From: JAZQLP01 sp045629205
GTDB taxonomy: Bacteria > Bacillota > Clostridia > Oscillospirales > UBA644
DNA: 11,943 nt
Assembly (NCBI GenBank): GCA_045629205.1
Contig: JAZQQT010000189.1
Location: forward strand, 1 to 11,943
Reading direction: 5' to 3'
The notes under the pieces: model-generated
Told to the model about the DNA's origin: nothing
The model's input: only the letters and a program-made list of their open reading frames with translations
Database searches by the model: none
Shown here: one piece after another, positions 7,876 through 11,943 of the stretch
Position numbering within the stretch: the stretch's first letter is position 1
How the letters are laid out: the number at the start of each line of letters is the position of its first letter
Position numbers and translations under genes: made by a program

Positions 7876-10272
7876 CTATGATATTATTTCGAGTTTGGCA
7901 AACTTTGCCATAAGTTTTTTTGTTCCGACACCGTCAAAATTCACAGTCAGCATCGAATCGGAACTCATATTTACAGCCTCGGTAACGGTTCCGTCTCCGA
8001 ATATTTTGTGATGAACCCGCATACCGGGGTCATATTTAACCGCAGATATGTTTTTGTCGGCAGAAGGCATCGAAAAGACAGTCCCGGAAGAAGAACCAAA
8101 CGAAGACGGACGAGATGATACCGGCTTCGCAAAGTCCGTTTCACGAACAGCAGAGGATTCGCCGTATGTTTGCCTTTTTGCGGTTTCTTCCCTGTCAATT
8201 AGGTCTGACGGAATTTCATTTAAAAATCTGGAGGGAATATTTTCTTTTGTCATACCGTAAAGCATACGGGAACAAACCGAAGTTATATACAGTTTCTTTT
8301 TTGCTCTTGTAATCGCGACGTAGCAAAGACGGCGTTCCTCTTCAACCCCTGAAGCGGACTCGAAAGAAAGGAATGACGGGAAAATACCCTCTTCAAAACC
8401 GGAAATGAAAACAGTATCGAATTCAAGTCCCTTTGCGCAGTGAACGGTCATAAGAACGACCGCGTTGTTTTCATCATCGAGGCTGTCGGTCGCGCTGACA
8501 AGAGATACCTGTGACAAATACTCCGAAAGAGAAGGATCTTCCGCATCAGCCTCATACTGTTTGACGGACGACATAAGTTCCATAACGTTCTGCCGTTTTG
8601 ATTCATATTCGTTTTTATCGTATTCATCACGAAGCATACGATCGTAACCGATTTCGTCGTATAAATCGTAAAACCATTCGGATATCGGGGTGTCTTTGGA
8701 TATACGGGTATATTTTTCTATAATTTCCGCAAAGGCAACAAGTTTTGCGGCGGCGCGTGACAGCGATGGATAATTACCGGCTTCTTTCAGAACATCGAAA
8801 GAGGACATACCACTATCGAGAGCGATTGCGCGGATATTTTCGAGCGTTTGCGCGCCTATTCCGCGTTTCGGCTCATTTATGATACGCTGCAGTCTGATCT
8901 CATCGCTGTGATTGTTTATCAGCCCGAAATATGCAAGAACATCCTGAACCTCTTTGCGTTTGTAGAATGAAAGACCGCCGTAAACACGATACGGTATCCC
9001 GTTTGCCCTCAATGCGGTTTCGATCGAGTTACTTTGTGCATGAGTTCTGTATAAGACCGCATAATCGCAGTATTTTTTCTTATCAATAAAAACCCCGCGG
9101 TTTATTATCTCGGAAATATACTGGCCTTCCTCAATCTGCGACTGAAGGCGTCGGTAACGGATCTTATCGCCTTTACCGTTTTCGGACCAAAGGACTTTTC
9201 CTTTTCTTGCCTTATTGTTTGAAATTACTTCATTGGCGGCATTCAATATCGTTTCGGTGGAACGGTAGTTTTTTTCGAGACGAACAGTTACGGTATCTTT
9301 ATACTGTTTGTCGAATTTAAGAATATTATCCGGTGTGGCACCCATAAATCTGTATATGCTCTGATCGTCGTCGCCAACGACGCAAAGTTTGCCTCCGGCG
9401 GAAAGCAAGCCGACAAAACGGTTCTGAAGAAGGTTCGTATCCTGAAACTCGTCAACGAGAACGTATTTGAAACGTCCCTGAATTTTTGCCGCCACTTCCG
9501 GAAAAGACGAAAGCAAACGAACCCCGTTAAAGATCAGATCGTCAAAATCCATAGCGTTGGATTTTTTCAGTTCTGAATTATATTTTGCGTATATCTCACC
9601 AATCCGGGGGAGATCGTAACGGGAATATTCTCCGGCATATTCCTCAGGGCTGACGTAATCGCATTTTGCCTGCGAAATAACAGCCATAACTGACTTTGCT
9701 TTATATTCATCACCGAAGTTCCCTTCCTTGATAATGTTTTCTATAAGCTTTTTTGTGTCATTATCGTCGTAAACGGAAAAATCTTTTGTGTAACCGAGAA
9801 GATCGGCATATACGCGCAGAATACGCATCGCCGTTGAATGAAATGTAAACGCCCAGAGTCCGTCCACGTCAACCGCAGGATCCTTAGCGATTCTTTCTCT
9901 GAGTTCAGCCGCAGCCTTATTTGTAAAGGTAATACCGAGCAGAGCAGAAGGAAACAATCTGCCTTCATTCATAAGATACTCGTATCGATTGCCGACACGC
10001 AGCTGCGGATTATCGACGCAGTCGCTCAGAAATTCGATATCCGAATCATCGATATCCTTATATGTTTCGGTGCAGTTATATGTATTTCCGTATTTAAGAA
10101 GATAGCGTATTTTATTAACAAGAACGGTTGTTTTTCCGCTCCCCGCTCCCGCAAGAATAAGTAAAGTGGAATCAGAATGATAAACGGCAGCTCTTTGCTG
10201 GTCGTTCAACGACGAAAATTCATCGTCTATTATACGTTTTCTGAGGTTTTGAAACAATACAAGATCAGCCAT
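7876..10272 (-). CDS. pcrA: UvrD/PcrA-type ATP-dependent DNA helicase
   Basis: A 798-residue superfamily 1A helicase that unwinds DNA 3' to 5' in excision repair, mismatch repair and rolling-circle replication, and removes RecA filaments. Motifs in order: Q motif LNDQQRAAV (22-30), Walker A AGAGSGKTT (41-49, K47), ITFTNKAA (114-121), Walker B DEFQDT (D274/E275), motif III GDDDQSIYRFMGA, motif IV RLEKNYRST, motif V TVHCAKGLEFD, motif VI VAITRAKK (R656). The C-terminal segment with DPGMRVHHKIFGDGTV resembles the PcrA/UvrD Tudor-like domain that binds RNA polymerase. Two oddities: roughly 40 extra residues between motifs I and Ia (about 62-104), and F309-M310 where motif III usually has W-R. An ATG at 10290 would add six residues but lacks a ribosome binding site; GGAGAG sits 7 nt before the ATG at 10272. 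First gene of the five-gene unit. Confidence 0.95.
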   Translation of the reverse strand: MADLVLFQNLRKRIIDDEFSSLNDQQRAAVYHSDSTLLILAGAGSGKTTVLVNKIRYLLKYGNTYNCTETYKDIDDSDIEFLSDCVDNPQLRVGNRYEYLMNEGRLFPSALLGITFTNKAAAELRERIAKDPAVDVDGLWAFTFHSTAMRILRVYADLLGYTKDFSVYDDNDTKKLIENIIKEGNFGDEYKAKSVMAVISQAKCDYVSPEEYAGEYSRYDLPRIGEIYAKYNSELKKSNAMDFDDLIFNGVRLLSSFPEVAAKIQGRFKYVLVDEFQDTNLLQNRFVGLLSAGGKLCVVGDDDQSIYRFMGATPDNILKFDKQYKDTVTVRLEKNYRSTETILNAANEVISNNKARKGKVLWSENGKGDKIRYRRLQSQIEEGQYISEIINRGVFIDKKKYCDYAVLYRTHAQSNSIETALRANGIPYRVYGGLSFYKRKEVQDVLAYFGLINNHSDEIRLQRIINEPKRGIGAQTLENIRAIALDSGMSSFDVLKEAGNYPSLSRAAAKLVAFAEIIEKYTRISKDTPISEWFYDLYDEIGYDRMLRDEYDKNEYESKRQNVMELMSSVKQYEADAEDPSLSEYLSQVSLVSATDSLDDENNAVVLMTVHCAKGLEFDTVFISGFEEGIFPSFLSFESASGVEEERRLCYVAITRAKKKLYITSVCSRMLYGMTKENIPSRFLNEIPSDLIDREETAKRQTYGESSAVRETDFAKPVSSRPSSFGSSSGTVFSMPSADKNISAVKYDPGMRVHHKIFGDGTVTEAVNMSSDSMLTVNFDGVGTKKLMAKFAKLEIIS

Positions 10273-10279
10273 TACAATT

Positions 10280-10285
10280 CTCTCC
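10280..10285 (-). promoter_or_regulatory. Ribosome binding site of pcrA (fixes the start)
   Basis: GGAGAG on the minus strand, 7 nt before the ATG at 10272. The alternative ATG at 10290 is preceded only by an A/T-rich stretch, so the shorter start is preferred. Confidence 0.75.
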
Positions 10286-10307
10286 GACATAAAAATATCT
10301 ATTTTAT

Positions 10308-10336
10308 ATTATACTACAAATTATTATCCAATTCAA
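10308..10336 (-). promoter_or_regulatory. Predicted sigma-A promoter of the pcrA operon
   Basis: On the minus strand TTGAAT (10336-10331) and a perfect TATAAT (10313-10308) are separated by 17 bp, close to the vegetative consensus. The predicted start near 10301 leaves a leader of about 28 nt. No SOS-box-like (LexA) palindrome is visible around it, so damage induction is not supported by sequence. It probably drives all five genes down to pncC, since no comparable gap exists inside the unit. Confidence 0.75.
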
Positions 10337-10355
10337 GGGCATTTATGAAAACCTA

Positions 10356-10384
10356 TTGCATTCTCAAAAAAAATATAGTAAAAT
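10356..10384 (+). promoter_or_regulatory. Predicted promoter of rhaB
   Basis: TTGCAT (10356-10361) and TAAAAT (10379-10384) are 17 bp apart, with the predicted start near 10391 and a leader of about 22 nt. The -35 is poor, which would suit an activated or regulated sugar gene. It is back-to-back with the pcrA promoter: the two -35 elements are 19 bp apart, so a regulator bound between them could touch both. Confidence 0.5.
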
Positions 10385-10402
10385 AAGAAATAGGAATTAC
10401 AC

Positions 10403-10407
10403 GGAGG
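10403..10407 (+). promoter_or_regulatory. Ribosome binding site of rhaB (chooses between two adjacent ATGs)
   Basis: A consensus GGAGG lies 3 nt before the ATG at 10411 and 6 nt before the ATG at 10414. The second spacing is more usual, and it also gives the family-typical start MKVLAFDFGASSGR. Confidence 0.8.
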
Positions 10408-10413
10408 AAAATG

Positions 10414-11883
10414 ATGAAAGTACTTGCATTTGATTTCGGCGCATCGAGTGGGCGCGCCATACTCGGAATTTATGACGGAAAAGAACTGAAAACGCAGGAA
10501 ATCCACAGATTTTCAAACGATCCTGTTATGATAGGCGGTTCGTTTTATTGGGATATATTAAGGCTGTTTTATGAAATCAAACAAAGTTTATCAAAATGTG
10601 TTGCCGCAGGGCATGCAGATATAGACTCGATAGGTATCGATACATGGGGAGTCGACTTCGGTCTTCTTGACAAAAACGGAGTTTTACTCGACAATCCGCT
10701 TCATTACAGAGATACCGGGACCGTCGGCATTCAGGAAAAAGTATTTGCAAGATATGACAAGAAAAAGCTGTATGACAAAACGGGAATACAGTTCTTGGAT
10801 TTCAACACTCTGTTTCAACTTTACGCTCTCGGAGAACGCAGACCGCACATAGTTGCATCAGCCGGAACACTCTTGTTTACGCCTGATCTTCTGTCATATT
10901 TCCTTACCGGAGAAAAGAACGTTGAATACACGATCGCATCAACATCCCAGATGCTTGACGCATATACCGGCGAATTTGACAAGGAACTGATTGCGGAACT
11001 CGGACTGAGAACCGACATTCTTCCGGAAATCGTAAAACCCGGAACCGTAAGAGGAATATTAAGAAAAGAGCTCGCTGAAGAACTCGGAATCAATCAGGCG
11101 AAGGTTATCGCAGTTGCTTCACACGATACAGAATCTGCGGTTGCCGCAGCTCCTATCGAAGAAGGAAGCAGGGCTTGCTTTATTTCCTGCGGAACATGGT
11201 CGCTTCTCGGAGCGGAAACGCCGGAACCGGTCATTAACGAAGCAAGTTTCAAAGAGGAATTCTCAAACGAAGGCGGAGCCGGAGACAATATTCTTTTGCT
11301 GAGGAATATTTCCGGACTGTGGTTGCTGCAGGAAACAAGAAGACAGTGGCAGCGTGAAGGTGAAGACATTTCTTTTAAAGATATAGACAAAATGCTGCTT
11401 ACCGAAAAAACGGCAAACGTATATATCGACCCTGATTATGCGCCGTTCGGAGTCCCCGGAAACCTTCCCGCAAGAATGAACGAATTTCTCACAAATACCA
11501 ATCAGTCCACACTTGCGTCAAAAGGACAAATCGCTCTTTGCATTCTCGAGAGCCTCGCCCTTACCTACAGATTTTACATAGAAAAACTTGAAAAACTTCT
11601 CGGCTACGAAATCGAAGTCGTTCATCTGATAGGCGGCGGCGTAAAAGACAAAAACCTCTGCAGATTTACGGCAAACGCAACCGGCAAAAAAGTTATCGTA
11701 GGACCGGCAGAGGCTACGGCACAGGGTAATCTTACCGTTCAGCTGCTGGCAATGGGACAGGTTGAAAGCATTGCCGAGGCACGTAAAATCCAGACAGAAG
11801 AAAACGAATTTTATATGCCGGAAGAAACCGATAAATGGGATGAAAAATATAAACGCTTTATCGAAGTTACGGGAAAGAGATAA
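10414..11883 (+). CDS. rhaB: Rhamnulokinase (FGGY carbohydrate kinase)
   Basis: A 489-residue cytoplasmic sugar kinase that phosphorylates L-rhamnulose to L-rhamnulose 1-phosphate with ATP, the second step of L-rhamnose breakdown. The first ATP loop, DFGASSGR, is at 7-14. The substrate region IDTWGVDFGLLD has W78 and D81, and HYRDTGT follows. ASHDTESAVAA contains the catalytic aspartate D238, in line with D237 of E. coli RhaB. CGTWSLLG and the nucleotide-binding IGGGVKDKNLC (G407-G409) with AEATAQGN complete the set. The motif pattern points to rhamnulokinase rather than xylulokinase, glycerol kinase or fuculokinase, though FGGY specificity is never certain from sequence alone. Neither a rhamnose isomerase nor an aldolase is seen next to it in the window. 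It is divergent from pcrA and may be co-transcribed with the gene that starts 3 bp after its stop. Confidence 0.9.
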   Translation: MKVLAFDFGASSGRAILGIYDGKELKTQEIHRFSNDPVMIGGSFYWDILRLFYEIKQSLSKCVAAGHADIDSIGIDTWGVDFGLLDKNGVLLDNPLHYRDTGTVGIQEKVFARYDKKKLYDKTGIQFLDFNTLFQLYALGERRPHIVASAGTLLFTPDLLSYFLTGEKNVEYTIASTSQMLDAYTGEFDKELIAELGLRTDILPEIVKPGTVRGILRKELAEELGINQAKVIAVASHDTESAVAAAPIEEGSRACFISCGTWSLLGAETPEPVINEASFKEEFSNEGGAGDNILLLRNISGLWLLQETRRQWQREGEDISFKDIDKMLLTEKTANVYIDPDYAPFGVPGNLPARMNEFLTNTNQSTLASKGQIALCILESLALTYRFYIEKLEKLLGYEIEVVHLIGGGVKDKNLCRFTANATGKKVIVGPAEATAQGNLTVQLLAMGQVESIAEARKIQTEENEFYMPEETDKWDEKYKRFIEVTGKR

Positions 11884-11886
11884 AAT

Positions 11887-11943
11887 ATGATTAACGATTA
11901 TATTGATATTCACTGCAAAGAAATGATAGACTCACTCGCCGAG
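11887..11943 (+). CDS. 5' end of a gene cut by the window, possibly an M20-family peptidase
   Basis: An ATG three bases after the rhaB stop opens 19 codons that run to the window end: MINDYIDIHCKEMIDSLAE. The upstream GGAAAGAGA inside the rhaB tail could act as a weak ribosome binding site. The pattern of a short amphipathic helix starting I-x-x-Y-I-D-x-H and continuing E-M-I-x-x-L-x-E resembles the first helix of M20 dipeptidases, which usually leads into a LIxIPSV segment. It does not resemble the starts of rhamnose isomerase or rhamnulose-1-phosphate aldolase as I recall them. With so few residues this identification is tentative; that a gene begins here is more secure. Confidence 0.45.
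   Translation, partial: MINDYIDIHCKEMIDSLAE

Overview
The window looks like ordinary chromosomal DNA from an anaerobic, Gram-positive, Clostridia-type bacterium, most likely an uncultured gut Firmicute of the Ruminococcaceae/Oscillospiraceae kind. The reasons are a homodimer-type pyruvate:ferredoxin oxidoreductase, a rhodanese-less ThiI paired with its own cysteine desulfurase, strong GGAGG-type ribosome binding sites at several genes, moderate G+C content by eye, and a Firmicutes-like rhamnulokinase. Species cannot be named from the sequence. I see no rRNA, tRNA, CRISPR array, insertion sequence, phage gene or other mobile element.

Layout. Positions 1-73 hold a GC-rich hairpin that probably terminates nifJ. 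Positions 74-3649 (minus strand) encode NifJ, which decarboxylates pyruvate to acetyl-CoA and reduces ferredoxin. Its 115-bp upstream gap carries a promoter built into a 40-bp inverted repeat (3693-3732), the most distinctive non-coding signal here. Positions 3765-10272 hold a tightly packed five-gene minus-strand unit, transcribed in the order pcrA/uvrD helicase, rmuC, cysteine desulfurase, thiI, pncC (CinA C-terminal domain). Gaps are 10, 2 and 8 bp, followed by a 4-bp ATGA overlap, so it reads as one operon from a strong promoter at 10308-10336. Divergently, on the plus strand, rhaB (rhamnulokinase, 10414-11883) starts from its own promoter, and 3 bp after its stop begins a gene cut by the window edge at 11943.

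How the genes fit together. The desulfurase and ThiI form a recognised sulfur relay that makes 4-thiouridine in tRNA. PcrA and RmuC act on DNA. PncC deamidates nicotinamide mononucleotide, a by-product of NAD-dependent DNA ligase. One could read the operon as a genome-maintenance and near-UV-response set, because 4-thiouridine is a near-UV sensor, but that link is inference. All complete genes belong to known families. I found no convincing undescribed system. The points worth a second look are the nifJ palindrome, non-consensus residues in helicase motif III, inserted segments in PcrA and NifJ, and the operon composition.
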